DNA of 64,000 nucleotides from assembly GCA_037446555.1 (NCBI GenBank), contig JBBIIK010000007.1:32518-96517 (forward strand), in the 5' to 3' direction. The notes beneath the pieces were generated by a model. The model did no database searches. It was not told the DNA's origin and saw only the letters and a program-made list of their open reading frames with translations. Source of the stretch: JANWVO01 sp037446555 (GTDB lineage Bacteria > Acidobacteriota > Terriglobia > Bryobacterales > Bryobacteraceae). Numbering within the stretch: position 1 is the stretch's first letter; each line of letters opens with the position of its first letter. Shown here in pieces: positions 7,546 to 16,718 of this stretch. The position numbers and the translations under genes were made by a program.

Positions 7546-9060
7546 GTGGCGAACCTCCGCAAGTCGCCCCGCGCGGGTTCCGCCGCGAACCTGCGCGCGG
7601 AGGTCGAGCGCTTCCTCGCCTCTTGCCACGACCCCGTCCTGCTGGAACCCGGCGAAGCGCCCTTCGAACTCTCGCGCTGCGCCGGCTGGTCCTGCACCGG
7701 GCGCGGCGGCTTCCTGCTGTTCGAAGCGTGGGACGAAAACCGGTCGCTGGCGCGCCGCGTGACCGCCGTGGCGGAGCGCCGCGCCGAGCGCCTCGTGCTC
7801 GCCATCGAACGCTTCGGCGGACGCACCGGCACGCTGACCCTGGCCGACCGCGCCCGCCCCGAATCCGCCCCGGCCCTGCTGCGCGGATCGAGAACCCGCC
7901 TCATGGAGATGCTGCGCCGCTGGTTGGCGCGCCAGTTCCCGCACTGGCAGCTGCGAGAGATCAGCGCCGGCATGGATCTGGAACACTCGCTCTCCCCGGC
8001 TTGCCCGCGCGCCTTGATCACGCTCGGCCGCAGGCGGTGCGCCGCCGTCGCCGCCGGCGAACAGCACGCCTCGCACTCCCTCACGCAGGCCCTTCTGTGG
8101 GCCGATCATCTCCTCCGCCGCGACGGCGAGGACGTCCATTCCATCGCACTGTTTCTTCCCGCGGGCTCGGAATCCTCCACCGCGCTGCGCCTTTCATGGC
8201 TCAACATCGAGTCGAGCCTCTTTGCCTGGGACGAGCAGGGCGTGGAGAAACGCGTGGACCCGGCCGGCTCAGGCAATCTCGTCCGTGATCTCGCACCGTG
8301 GATCGATCCGCCCGCAGCAGCCGCCGGCGAAGCCGCCCGGTGGGTCCACGAATTGCGCCTCGAGGAAGGCGTCGAAGCCGTGCCCGCCGCGCCCGGCCAA
8401 TGGAGCCTCCGCATCCATGGGCTTGAATTCGCGCGCTACAGCGGCGGCGCGCTGTTCTACGGGATCGGCGAGCGCCGCCGCGCCTCGCGCATCGATCCCG
8501 TGCGGACCCTCGCCCGCGAGCTGGCGCGCTGGCGTTCCCCCGACTCTCCCGATTCGCGCCACCCGTGGCGCCTCGCCCGGCCCGAAGCTTGGCTCGAATC
8601 CGTGATCCGCCGCCGGCTCGACCTGATCGACCCGCTGCTGCTGCCCGAGCCCGTTTACAACCAGGTGGCCGCCGTCGAGGGCGCCGGGCGCGGGATTCCC
8701 GACCTGTTGGCCCTGCGGCGCGACGGCCGCCTGACCGTGATCGAGATCAAAGCCGCCGCCGACCCCGGCCTGCCCTTGCAGGCCCTCGATTATTGGGTCC
8801 GCGTGGCGCATCACGCCGCGCGCGGCGGCTTCGCCCGCCGCGGTTATTTCCGCGGGCTTTCCATCGATCCCCGCCCCCCGCGGCTCATCCTCGCCGCGCC
8901 GGCCCTGGAGTTTCATCCCGCCACGGAAACGCTCCTCTCCTTCTTCCGCCCGGAAGTGGAAGTGGAGCGCGTGGGCCTTGGCGTAGAATGGCATCTGAGG
9001 CCGCGCGTGGTGCTCCGCGCACGCGGCGCCGCCCGGCCCGAGTGGGACGATTCTCCCTGA
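7546..9060 (+). CDS. Uncharacterised protein with C-terminal PD-(D/E)XK nuclease-like domain
   Basis: About 504 residues. I do not recognise the N-terminal two thirds. Near residues 380-430 there is GIPDLLALRRDGRLTVIEIKA followed by LPLQALDYW: an Asp, an E-I-K and a downstream Gln-containing helix in the spacing of PD-(D/E)XK nucleases and archaeal-type NucS/restriction folds. The protein has no signal peptide or membrane segment. Either ATG 7537 or GTG 7546 may start it; the shared -10 element overlaps the ATG, which favours the GTG. It is followed after 11 nt by the next gene, so the two are probably one operon. A DNA-processing role is inference only. Confidence 0.75.
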   Translation: MANLRKSPRAGSAANLRAEVERFLASCHDPVLLEPGEAPFELSRCAGWSCTGRGGFLLFEAWDENRSLARRVTAVAERRAERLVLAIERFGGRTGTLTLADRARPESAPALLRGSRTRLMEMLRRWLARQFPHWQLREISAGMDLEHSLSPACPRALITLGRRRCAAVAAGEQHASHSLTQALLWADHLLRRDGEDVHSIALFLPAGSESSTALRLSWLNIESSLFAWDEQGVEKRVDPAGSGNLVRDLAPWIDPPAAAAGEAARWVHELRLEEGVEAVPAAPGQWSLRIHGLEFARYSGGALFYGIGERRRASRIDPVRTLARELARWRSPDSPDSRHPWRLARPEAWLESVIRRRLDLIDPLLLPEPVYNQVAAVEGAGRGIPDLLALRRDGRLTVIEIKAAADPGLPLQALDYWVRVAHHAARGGFARRGYFRGLSIDPRPPRLILAAPALEFHPATETLLSFFRPEVEVERVGLGVEWHLRPRVVLRARGAARPEWDDSP

Positions 9061-9071
9061 GGCGGTTCCCC

Positions 9072-9947
9072 ATGCGATTCCTTCAGCAGGTGCGCGGCGC
9101 GTTGCGCAAGGTGGACCCGGAAGACATCCGCACGCTGGCCGCGCGGCGGTATCGCATCCTGGTGGCTGCCAGTTCCTCTGCCTCTTACGCCGCGCTGGAA
9201 GATTTCCTCATGCCCGCCGTGCTCAGCCGGCGGAAACGGCTGGAAGCCGCCGAGACTCTCGTGCGCGCCTGCGACCCCGGCGCAGAAGGCAAGTTCCACT
9301 TCATCTTTGCTGAACGCGGCGTCCCCGTTCCCGAAGGATGGCAAGAGGGCGTCGACCTGTTCCGGTTCGACACCGCCCGGCTTCCTGAATTCGTCGATCA
9401 GTTCGTCGCCGCATGCCCGGAGGAGGCGCTCGGGCTGGCGAGGATCCTGGAGCCGGTGCGGGCCGCCTACGCGCGCCAAACCATCCACCAGGTCGCCCGC
9501 GAGAACGCGCTTTTCAGCATCCTGACGTCGCTGCCCAACATCGTCCCCGTGCTCGGCCAGCTGCCCTGGCTGATCGGCGAGTTCGCCTCCGACACCGCTG
9601 TCCTCACCGCCAATCAGATCCGCATGGCGTTCCTGCTCGCCGCCGCCAGCGACCGCGAGGTGGGCTTCCGCGAGCAGCGGCGGGAGATCGGCTCTATCAT
9701 CGCCGGCGCATGGGGCTGGCGCGCCGGCGCACGCCAGCTGGTGAGCAAGATCCCCTTCGGCGGCGGCATCGTCCCCAAAGCTGCTGTTGCCTACGCAGGA
9801 ACCTTTGTCGTCGGGCTCGCCCTCGACCGCGTCTACCGTCTCGGCTACGGATTGAGCCGCGAGGAACGCGACCGCGCTTACGAAGAAGCCCTGTCGCGCG
9901 GGCGCCAGGTCGCTGCAAACCTCGTTCGCATGGTGAAGGCGGGCTGA
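9072..9947 (+). CDS. Uncharacterised protein, DUF697-like C-terminal region
   Basis: A 291-residue protein. The first half is soluble with no motif I know. From about residue 145 a hydrophobic stretch (SILTSLPNIVPVLGQLPWL) is followed by TANQIRMAFLLAAAS, and later by a Gly-rich amphipathic part (LVSKIPFGGGIVPKAAVAYAG) that resembles the DUF697 membrane-association region found in some GTPase-linked proteins. No GTPase motif is present here. It directly follows the nuclease-fold gene. Function unknown; the DUF697 resemblance is a pattern judgement and could be wrong. Confidence 0.75.
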   Translation: MRFLQQVRGALRKVDPEDIRTLAARRYRILVAASSSASYAALEDFLMPAVLSRRKRLEAAETLVRACDPGAEGKFHFIFAERGVPVPEGWQEGVDLFRFDTARLPEFVDQFVAACPEEALGLARILEPVRAAYARQTIHQVARENALFSILTSLPNIVPVLGQLPWLIGEFASDTAVLTANQIRMAFLLAAASDREVGFREQRREIGSIIAGAWGWRAGARQLVSKIPFGGGIVPKAAVAYAGTFVVGLALDRVYRLGYGLSREERDRAYEEALSRGRQVAANLVRMVKAG

Positions 9948-9981
9948 TCCGGAGACTTTTCCTTTCCAGGCGGATGCTCCC

Positions 9982-10725
9982 ATGAACCACTCGAAACCCG
10001 TTGCGATTGTCACAGGCGCTTCGCGCGGCATCGGCCGCGGCATCGCCATCGAGCTCTCTCGCACTCACGCCGTCATCGGCACATACCGCGGCCGCCGCGA
10101 CGCCGCCGAAAGCCTTCAGGCCGAATGCGGCGCCGACATCGTGCAGTGCGACGTCGCCTCCGCCGCCGACAGGGGCGCGCTGATCGAGTATGCCCGCAAC
10201 CGCTATGGGCGGCTCGATCTGCTCGTCAACAACGCCGGCATCGCCCCGCGCGAGCGCGCCGACATCCTTGTAGCCTCCGAGGAGATCTTCGACGAGGTCC
10301 TCGCCACCAACCTCAAGGGGCCGTATTTCCTTACGCAACTGGCCGCGCGGTGGATGGTGGAGCAGGGTTCGGGACGCATCGTCTTCGTCACGTCGATCTC
10401 CGCCTACACGGCGTCATTGAACCGCGGAGAGTATTGCATTTCGAAGGCGGGCCTGAGCATGGCCGTGCAGCTCTGGGCGGCGCGGCTCGCCCCCCATGGC
10501 GTCCTCGTCTTCGAGGTGCGGCCCGGCATCATCCAGACGGATATGATCGAAAAGGTCCGTCAGACATATGAAGAAAAGGCGCGCTCCGGGCTTCTGCCGC
10601 AGGGGCGGCTGGGCACTCCCGAGGATGTTGCCCGGCAGGTGAGAGCCATCGCCGACGGGTTGCTCGATTACGGCACCGGCACCGTTCTCAACGCCGACGG
10701 CGGGTTCCACCTCCGCACGTTGTGA
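9982..10725 (+). CDS. SDR family oxidoreductase (3-ketoacyl-ACP reductase-like)
   Basis: A 247-residue classical short-chain dehydrogenase. It has the TGASRGIGRG cofactor loop, the NNAG motif, the catalytic Ser in VTSISAYTAS and the Tyr-x-x-x-Lys pair YCISK. After PGIIQTDM the C-terminus ends with the usual LNADGGFHLR. An AGGCGGATG stretch upstream of the ATG serves as ribosome-binding site. It is followed by an MFS transporter and an Old-Yellow-Enzyme gene in the same orientation, which suggests uptake and catabolism of one organic substrate rather than fatty acid synthesis. The substrate is unknown. Confidence 0.92.
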   Translation: MNHSKPVAIVTGASRGIGRGIAIELSRTHAVIGTYRGRRDAAESLQAECGADIVQCDVASAADRGALIEYARNRYGRLDLLVNNAGIAPRERADILVASEEIFDEVLATNLKGPYFLTQLAARWMVEQGSGRIVFVTSISAYTASLNRGEYCISKAGLSMAVQLWAARLAPHGVLVFEVRPGIIQTDMIEKVRQTYEEKARSGLLPQGRLGTPEDVARQVRAIADGLLDYGTGTVLNADGGFHLRTL

Positions 10726-10785
10726 TATAACTGGCATTTCAATTACCTGCGGGCCCGCCGCCCGCGCCGCGGAGGTCCTTCCACC

Positions 10786-12027
10786 ATGAACAGGAAATTC
10801 TACGGCCCCTGGGTCGTATTCGCCGCTTTCATCACTTTCGGCCTGTCCACCGGGCTGCCCTATTACAACGTCTCGTTCTTCTACGATTACTTCAACCGCG
10901 ACTTCGGCTGGTCTCGCGAACAGATCACGCTCGGCTTCCCGCTCGCCGTTGCCCTCACGCTGTGGACGGGTCCGCTCCTCATCCACCGCTTCAGCCCCCG
11001 CAAGCTCATCCTCGTGGGCACGTTCCTAACCTTCTGCGCCTTGGCCGGCTTCGGGCTGATGCCCGGCATGCTCGGCGTCTACTACCTGCTCTGGGTCGTT
11101 TACACGATCGGCTACTTCTTCTCCGGCCCGCCGCCGCACCAGTTCATCGTCTCCAACTGGTACCGGCGCAACCGCGGCAAGGCGATGGCCGTCGTCTATG
11201 TCGGCGTCGGCGTCATCGGCTCGCTCGGCAGCTTCCTGGCCAAGCCGCTCACCGAGTGGTTCGGCTACCACATGGCCCTCGTCATCCTCGGCCTGATGCT
11301 CTTCCTGGCTTGGCCTCTGGTGATCTTCGTGATGCGCGACCACCCACGCGAGATGGGCCAGAACCCCGACGGCGACACCGAGCCTCCGGCGGAACAAGCG
11401 GTCGAGCCGCAGAGCTTCCGGTGGCTGCTCTCCAAGCCTGCCTTCTGGCTCCTGCTGGTCGGCAGCGTCTGCTCCATCGGTAGCATCGGCGCCGTCAACT
11501 TCCACATGAAGTTCGTCTTCCTCGACCAGGGATTCCAGCCTGGCCCTCATGCCGACGGCGCCTGGCGCACGGCTTCCATCCTGATCCTCTGGTCCTCCAT
11601 CGCCGGACGCCTCGGCATGGGCTACCTGGCGGACCGCTTCGCCAAGAAATGGGTGATGTTCATCACCTACTTCATCGTGGCTGCCACCATTCCCCTCCTT
11701 CTCCACGTGCATCCCGGCCACGAGGCCTGGCTTTACATCTTTGCCGTGATGTTCGGCTTCGGCATGGGCGCAGATTACATGCTCATCCCGCTGATGGCCG
11801 CCGAGGCTTTCGGCGTCAACACCCTGCCCAAGGCGATGTCCGTCATCCTGCCCGCCGACACCATCGGCCAGACCTGGTTCCCCTATCTGGTCTCCCACCT
11901 GCGCACTCTGATGGGAAGCTATGACAGGGCCCTCATGGTCGTTCTCGCCATCGCCATGACTGGCGCCCTGGCCATCGCCCTGCTGCCGAACACGAAGGTG
12001 CTGGGAGAGAAAAACCGGATCCGCTAG
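10786..12027 (+). CDS. MFS transporter
   Basis: A 413-residue permease with twelve predicted membrane spans in two halves. The inter-span loop RRNRGKAMAVVYVG and the opening helix WVVFAAFITFGLSTGLPYY resemble the oxalate/formate antiporter-like branch of the major facilitator superfamily that is frequent next to catabolic oxidoreductases. A strong GGAGG ribosome-binding site precedes the ATG. It stands between the SDR gene and the flavin oxidoreductase gene (8 nt gap), consistent with import of their substrate. Direction and substrate of transport are inferred from context only. Confidence 0.92.
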   Translation: MNRKFYGPWVVFAAFITFGLSTGLPYYNVSFFYDYFNRDFGWSREQITLGFPLAVALTLWTGPLLIHRFSPRKLILVGTFLTFCALAGFGLMPGMLGVYYLLWVVYTIGYFFSGPPPHQFIVSNWYRRNRGKAMAVVYVGVGVIGSLGSFLAKPLTEWFGYHMALVILGLMLFLAWPLVIFVMRDHPREMGQNPDGDTEPPAEQAVEPQSFRWLLSKPAFWLLLVGSVCSIGSIGAVNFHMKFVFLDQGFQPGPHADGAWRTASILILWSSIAGRLGMGYLADRFAKKWVMFITYFIVAATIPLLLHVHPGHEAWLYIFAVMFGFGMGADYMLIPLMAAEAFGVNTLPKAMSVILPADTIGQTWFPYLVSHLRTLMGSYDRALMVVLAIAMTGALAIALLPNTKVLGEKNRIR

Positions 12028-12035
12028 ACCGATTC

Positions 12036-13466
12036 ATGCGCTTTTTCACATACAAATCCCTGGAAGAACTCGAAGCCGCAGCCCGCGCGCTCGGCGCCTC
12101 GCACATCCGCTTCATCCACGACAAGGCCCGCGTGCAGGAGCTGCTGGCGCGCAAGGTGCAGGCGGGTCCCTTCACCGTCGGCAACTCCATGGCCATCCAC
12201 CCTATGGAAGGCTGCGACGGCACGCTCGACGGTCGCCCGGACGAACTCACCTGGCGGCGCTATGAGCGCTTCGCCCGCGGCGGGGCCAAGCTCATCTGGT
12301 TCGAAGCCACCGCTGTGCGCGCCGACGGACGCGCCAACACCCGCCAGGTGATGCTCGACCGCAATACCGTGGATGACTTCGCCCGGCTCCTACAAATGAT
12401 GCGGCGCGCGCACAAGGAGGAGTGGGGCACGGCGGACGACCTGCTGATCCCGGTGCAGCTCACGCACTCCGGCCGCTACTCCCACCCCGTGCGCATCATC
12501 GCCTATCACAACCCGCTGATCGACGAAAAGACCGGCACGCCGCCAGACTATCCGGTGATCAGCGACGAGGAACTCGAGCGGCTGGAAGACGTCTACGTCG
12601 AGGCCGCCGGGCTCGCCTTGCAGGCTGGTTTTCAGGCTGTCGACATCAAGGCCACACACGGCTACGTGCTCAGCGAGCTGCTCGGCGCGAAGACGCGCGA
12701 CGGCCGCTACGGCGGGCCACTGGAAAATCGAACAAGATTCTTCAAAAATGTTTTCGGCAAGATTCGCGCGAAATACGGCCGTAGCTTGATGCTCGCGGTC
12801 CGCCTCGGCTGCTTCGACGGCGTGCCCTACGTCACGGACCCGGAGACGGGGCGCGGCAAGCCGCTCCCTTACCCCGTGCCCTACCCGTGGGGCTGGGGCG
12901 TGAACCCCATGAATCCCCTGGAACCGGATCTGACCGAGGTCAAACAGGCCATCGCCTGGTTCCGCGAATGGGGCATGGAACTGCTGAACGTGTCCCTCGG
13001 CAGCCCCTATTACAACCCCCACATCGGACGCCCGTTTGAAAAGCCCGACGAGGGCAACTACGAGGAACCGGAGCACCCACTCCTCGGCGTCGGCCGCCAC
13101 TTCCGCGTCGCCGGCGGACTGCAGCGCGCCTTCCCGGAGCTGCCGATGGTCGGCGCCGGCTATAGCTGGCTCCAGAAGTACTTCATCCATGCTGGCGCCG
13201 CCAATCTCGAAGACGGCAACATCCGCTTCGTGGGCATCGGCCGCGGCGCTCTCACCTACGCCGACTTCGCCCGCGATGTGATCGAGAAAGGCGAGCTGGA
13301 CGAGTCGCGCGTCTGCAAGACGCTCACCTACTGCACCTATCTGATGCGCCAGAAGCACAACGATCTGGGACAGTTCCCCACCGGATGCCCGCCCTTCGAC
13401 AAGACTGTCTACGGGCCCATCATGAAACAGGCGCGGGAGATGAAGCGCCGCATGCAGGGCGGCTGA
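12036..13466 (+). CDS. NADH:flavin oxidoreductase, Old Yellow Enzyme family
   Basis: A 476-residue FMN-dependent TIM barrel. GNSMAIHPMEGCDG at the N-terminus, VQLTHSGRYSHP and the signature KTRDGRYGGPLENRTRFF (FMN/substrate loop) identify the family. It is longer than minimal OYE proteins (about 350-370 residues), with an insert around residues 265-300 rich in Pro and Trp and a C-terminal Cys-containing tail (VCKTLTYCTYLMRQKHNDLGQFPTG), reminiscent of the multi-domain 2,4-dienoyl-CoA reductase branch, although the FeS and FAD domains are absent. It likely reduces an alpha,beta-unsaturated compound brought in by the neighbouring MFS protein (inference). Confidence 0.9.
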   Translation: MRFFTYKSLEELEAAARALGASHIRFIHDKARVQELLARKVQAGPFTVGNSMAIHPMEGCDGTLDGRPDELTWRRYERFARGGAKLIWFEATAVRADGRANTRQVMLDRNTVDDFARLLQMMRRAHKEEWGTADDLLIPVQLTHSGRYSHPVRIIAYHNPLIDEKTGTPPDYPVISDEELERLEDVYVEAAGLALQAGFQAVDIKATHGYVLSELLGAKTRDGRYGGPLENRTRFFKNVFGKIRAKYGRSLMLAVRLGCFDGVPYVTDPETGRGKPLPYPVPYPWGWGVNPMNPLEPDLTEVKQAIAWFREWGMELLNVSLGSPYYNPHIGRPFEKPDEGNYEEPEHPLLGVGRHFRVAGGLQRAFPELPMVGAGYSWLQKYFIHAGAANLEDGNIRFVGIGRGALTYADFARDVIEKGELDESRVCKTLTYCTYLMRQKHNDLGQFPTGCPPFDKTVYGPIMKQAREMKRRMQGG

Positions 13467-13472
13467 CGGGCC

Positions 13473-15878
13473 TTACTCGCGTAGCGCTGCGGCCGGGTCC
13501 AGCCGGGCAGCGCGCAGCGCCGGAGCCACGGCCGCGGCGGCGGTGATCGCTGCCAGCAGCAACGCCACCCCGCCATAAACGGCCAGGTCGAACGCCCGCA
13601 CTCCGTACACCATTTTCTCCAGCATGATGCCCGCCAGAGGCGAAGCGGCCAGCCCGCACAGCGCCCCGATGCCAGCCAGCGAAAGCCCGTAGCGCAGCAC
13701 CATCGCGCAGATCTTGTCCGGCGTGGCCCCGAGCGCCATGCGCACTCCGATCTCGCGCCGCCGCTGCGCCACCGACAGCGCCAGAACGCCATAGAGTCCC
13801 ACCGCGGAAAGCAGGATCGCCACCAACGAGAACGCCCCGAACAGCGTCAGTGCCGCCGTATGCTGCCCGGTGGAACGCGCCACGCGCGTCCTCAGCTCGC
13901 TCACCTGATCCACCGCCACATCGGGCGCCAGCGCCGCCAGGGTTTTCGTGACAGCGGGCGCCACCTGCCGCGGCGGGCCAGCCGTCTTCAACGCGAAGAT
14001 CGGGAACGGCCACGGCCGCTGCGTGAACGATTCATACATCATGGCCCGCCGCGCGTTGTCGGGCCGGTCGAACGCGATGTCTCCCACCACACCAATGATC
14101 GTGCCCCTGGATTGCTCCCCCATCAGCACATACTCGATCTCCCGTCCGACGGGATCCTGACCAGGGAAATACTGGTCGCGGAACGTTTCGGAAATGATCA
14201 GCACCTTGGGCGCGTCCCTCGTGTCGCTCTCGGCGAAGTCGCGCCCGGTGCGCATCTCTGCGCCGATCGTGGAGAAATAGCCGGGCGAAACCGTGTTGTA
14301 CGCCACCAGCTGGAGCTCGCCCGCCTCGGCATGGCCCGGAATGCGGAACATGCACGGCCAGTTGACGTTCGACAACGGCGGGTAGGCGGCCATTGACGCT
14401 TGCAGCACACCCGGCAGTGCCCTCAGCCGCTCCAACGCCTCGCGCTGGAATGCCTCCCGTGCCGCATCATCCGGATAGGCTGCCTCCGGCAGCATGGTTC
14501 TCAGCAGCAGCACATTGTCGGGCCGGAAGCCCATGTCGGCGCTCGACAGGCGGTGATAGCTCCTCCACAGCAGACCCGAGCCCACCAAAAGCACCGTGCA
14601 CAACGCCACTTCCAACCCCACCAGCGCGCCCCGCAGCCAGCGCCGCCCGCGCCCCGCCGACGCTCCCCGTGACTCCTCGTTCAACGCCGTCGCCAGATCC
14701 AGCCGCAGCACGCTTACCGCCGGCGCCAACCCGAACAGGATCCCCGCCGCCACGGAAATGCCCAGGGCAAACAACAGCCCGTGCCAGCTCAGCTCCGCCT
14801 GGTCCATCCGCGGAAGCCTCATCCCCGGCCACGCCTTCAGCCCCCTCAGCGCCCAGCCTGCCGCCACCGTCCCCACGGCGCCGCCCAGCAGGGCCAGCAG
14901 AACGCTCTCCGTGATCATCTGGCGGAACACCCGTATCTGCGATGCGCCCAGCGCCGCGCGGATGGCCATCTCCCGCAACCTCGACGACGCGCGCGCCAGC
15001 AGCAGCCCCGCCAGATTCGCGCACGCCAGCAACAGCACCAACGCCACGGCCAGCGACAGCACCGTCAACGGCTGGTGAGCATTCCCGCGCCAGAATTCGG
15101 CCGCCGGCACCAGATAACCCTCCCGGTTCCGGCTGCTCTGTGGCGTCTCTTCTCCCAAGCGGCGGTAAATGGCCCGGATTTCCTCGTTCGCCTGCTCCTT
15201 CGTCGCGCCCCCTTTCAGGCGGACCGCAACTACCATCGAACGCCGCTCATACGCCTCCACCATGTCGCGCGTGACCGGCAGCGGCACCACTGCATCCGGC
15301 AACTGGATCTCGCCAGGCAGCGAGGGCAGAATGCCCGCCACCACGTGCGTCTCCTTCTCCATCTCCACCGTCTTGCCCAGCAGTCCCAGGTCGCCGCCCA
15401 GCCGGTCCGTCCAGAAACGCTGCATGAAATACACAGCCTGGTTCCGCCCGCTCTGGTATTCCTCCGGCTGGAACGGTCTGCCCACCATCAGCTTCAGCCC
15501 CAGCGCGTCGAAGAATTCCGGACTGGCAAATCCTCCGATCACATACATCGACCGCCCGTTCCATTTCAGATTGAATGGCTGGCCCAGAATGGCGCCCACC
15601 GCCTCGGCGCTCGCAATGCCTTTCTCGAGCGAAAGGTATTCGAGCATATTGGGCAGAACCGGCTCTCCGCCGCTCATGTCCCTCACGCGGACGAAGAAAA
15701 GCCGGTCGGCTTCCGGGTAAGGCAGCGGCTTGAGGAGCACGCTGTCCACTACGCTGAAAATCGCCGTGTTGGCGGCGACTCCGAGGGCTAGGAGCAAGGT
15801 TGCCACAGCGGTGAACAGCGGCTGCCTCAACAACTGCCTCAGGCCGTATCGGATGTCATGGGAAAAACCGGAAAACAT
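13473..15878 (-). CDS. MacB-like ABC transporter permease, acidobacterial ADOP type
   Basis: An 801-residue permease with two FtsX-type halves. The N-terminus (DIRYGLRQLLRQPLFTAVA) is characteristic of the duplicated orphan permeases numerous in acidobacteria. A membrane span is followed by a periplasmic MacB-PCD domain, three further spans, then a second repeat of the same layout (second periplasmic domain about residues 440-660), ending in LDPAAALRE. Unlike true orphans, this copy sits directly behind its ATPase and a membrane-fusion gene, making a complete tripartite efflux or lipoprotein-handling machine. It is 78 nt downstream of the ATPase gene. Substrate unknown. Confidence 0.93.
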   Translation of the reverse strand: MFSGFSHDIRYGLRQLLRQPLFTAVATLLLALGVAANTAIFSVVDSVLLKPLPYPEADRLFFVRVRDMSGGEPVLPNMLEYLSLEKGIASAEAVGAILGQPFNLKWNGRSMYVIGGFASPEFFDALGLKLMVGRPFQPEEYQSGRNQAVYFMQRFWTDRLGGDLGLLGKTVEMEKETHVVAGILPSLPGEIQLPDAVVPLPVTRDMVEAYERRSMVVAVRLKGGATKEQANEEIRAIYRRLGEETPQSSRNREGYLVPAAEFWRGNAHQPLTVLSLAVALVLLLACANLAGLLLARASSRLREMAIRAALGASQIRVFRQMITESVLLALLGGAVGTVAAGWALRGLKAWPGMRLPRMDQAELSWHGLLFALGISVAAGILFGLAPAVSVLRLDLATALNEESRGASAGRGRRWLRGALVGLEVALCTVLLVGSGLLWRSYHRLSSADMGFRPDNVLLLRTMLPEAAYPDDAAREAFQREALERLRALPGVLQASMAAYPPLSNVNWPCMFRIPGHAEAGELQLVAYNTVSPGYFSTIGAEMRTGRDFAESDTRDAPKVLIISETFRDQYFPGQDPVGREIEYVLMGEQSRGTIIGVVGDIAFDRPDNARRAMMYESFTQRPWPFPIFALKTAGPPRQVAPAVTKTLAALAPDVAVDQVSELRTRVARSTGQHTAALTLFGAFSLVAILLSAVGLYGVLALSVAQRRREIGVRMALGATPDKICAMVLRYGLSLAGIGALCGLAASPLAGIMLEKMVYGVRAFDLAVYGGVALLLAAITAAAAVAPALRAARLDPAAALRE

Positions 15879-15956
15879 CGCCTTCTCCCCGCGCCGCTTC
15901 TCAATGCATTTTGCAGCTCGCCAGGTGGAACCCCATCCCTTCGCGCCCTGAAATCC

Positions 15957-16676
15957 TCACAGCACGGCGGCCTGCCCTGCGGGCACGATCCGCCCGTCGA
16001 AAAGGTGAATCGTTCGCTGCGCCCGCCGGGCAAACCGCGGGTCGTGCGTGACCATGCAAATAGTGGAGCCGGAAGTGTGCAATTCGCTCAGCAGGTCCAT
16101 CACGGATTCACTGTTGGCGGAATCCAGATTCCCCGTGGGCTCGTCAGCGAGCAAAATCGCCGGCTTGCCCGCCAGCGCCCTCGCCACAGCCGTTCTCTGC
16201 TGCTGCCCGCCGGAGAGTTGCGATGGATAATGCTTCAGCCTCTGGGCCATGCCCACACGCTCCAGCGCCTTCAGCGCCATTCGCCTCCGCTCCGCCGCCG
16301 GCACGCCCCGGTACACCAGCGGCAATTCTACGTTCTCTAGAACCGTCAGGTCGCCGATCAGATTGAATGCCTGAAAGATGAACCCGATTTCCAGGTTCCG
16401 GATGCGCGCCCGTTCGGCAATGCCGATGTCATGCACAGGCCTGCCTTTCAGCCAGTATTCGCCCCGCGTCGGCGCCTCCAGAAGCCCCAGCACCGCCAGC
16501 AGAGTCGACTTGCCACACCCGCTCGGTCCTGCGATCGACACGAATTCGCCCGTTTGAATCTCGAGATCGACCCCTTCGAGCGCGTGCGTTTCTACCTCTT
16601 CGGTCAGAAAAACCTTGGAAATTCCCTTCAGGCGAATCAACAATCCGTTCTCATTGGGCGGCTTGTCCGGCATCAT
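15957..16676 (-). CDS. ABC transporter ATP-binding protein, MacB/LolD type
   Basis: A 239-residue ATPase. Walker A is GPSGCGKSTLL, the Q-loop lies in GFIFQAFNLIGDLTVLENVELPL, the signature is LSGGQQQRTAVARAL, Walker B is AILLADEPTGNLD and the switch His is in MVTHD. The EPTGNLDS form is typical of the MacB/LolD/FtsE subgroup. It energises the ADOP-type permease encoded downstream and presumably couples with the membrane-fusion protein encoded upstream. An inverted repeat abuts the start codon and may be a separate control point. No key residue is altered. Confidence 0.95.
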   Translation of the reverse strand: MMPDKPPNENGLLIRLKGISKVFLTEEVETHALEGVDLEIQTGEFVSIAGPSGCGKSTLLAVLGLLEAPTRGEYWLKGRPVHDIGIAERARIRNLEIGFIFQAFNLIGDLTVLENVELPLVYRGVPAAERRRMALKALERVGMAQRLKHYPSQLSGGQQQRTAVARALAGKPAILLADEPTGNLDSANSESVMDLLSELHTSGSTICMVTHDPRFARRAQRTIHLFDGRIVPAGQAAVL

Positions 16677-16696
16677 CCAATCCTGAATTTGGATTG
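16675..16696. promoter_or_regulatory. Overlapping inverted repeats at the start of the ABC ATPase gene
   Basis: ATCCAA (16675-16680) pairs with TTGGAT (16689-16694), and CAATCC (16678-16683) pairs with GGATTG (16691-16696). They are nested and cover the start codon of the ATPase gene plus 20 nt upstream. The segment is AT-rich relative to its surroundings and follows TTGACG and TAATAT-like stretches. It could be an operator or an RNA hairpin that controls translation; there is no evidence to choose. Confidence 0.35.
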
Positions 16697-16718
16697 CCTG
16701 TTATATTATCACCAAACG

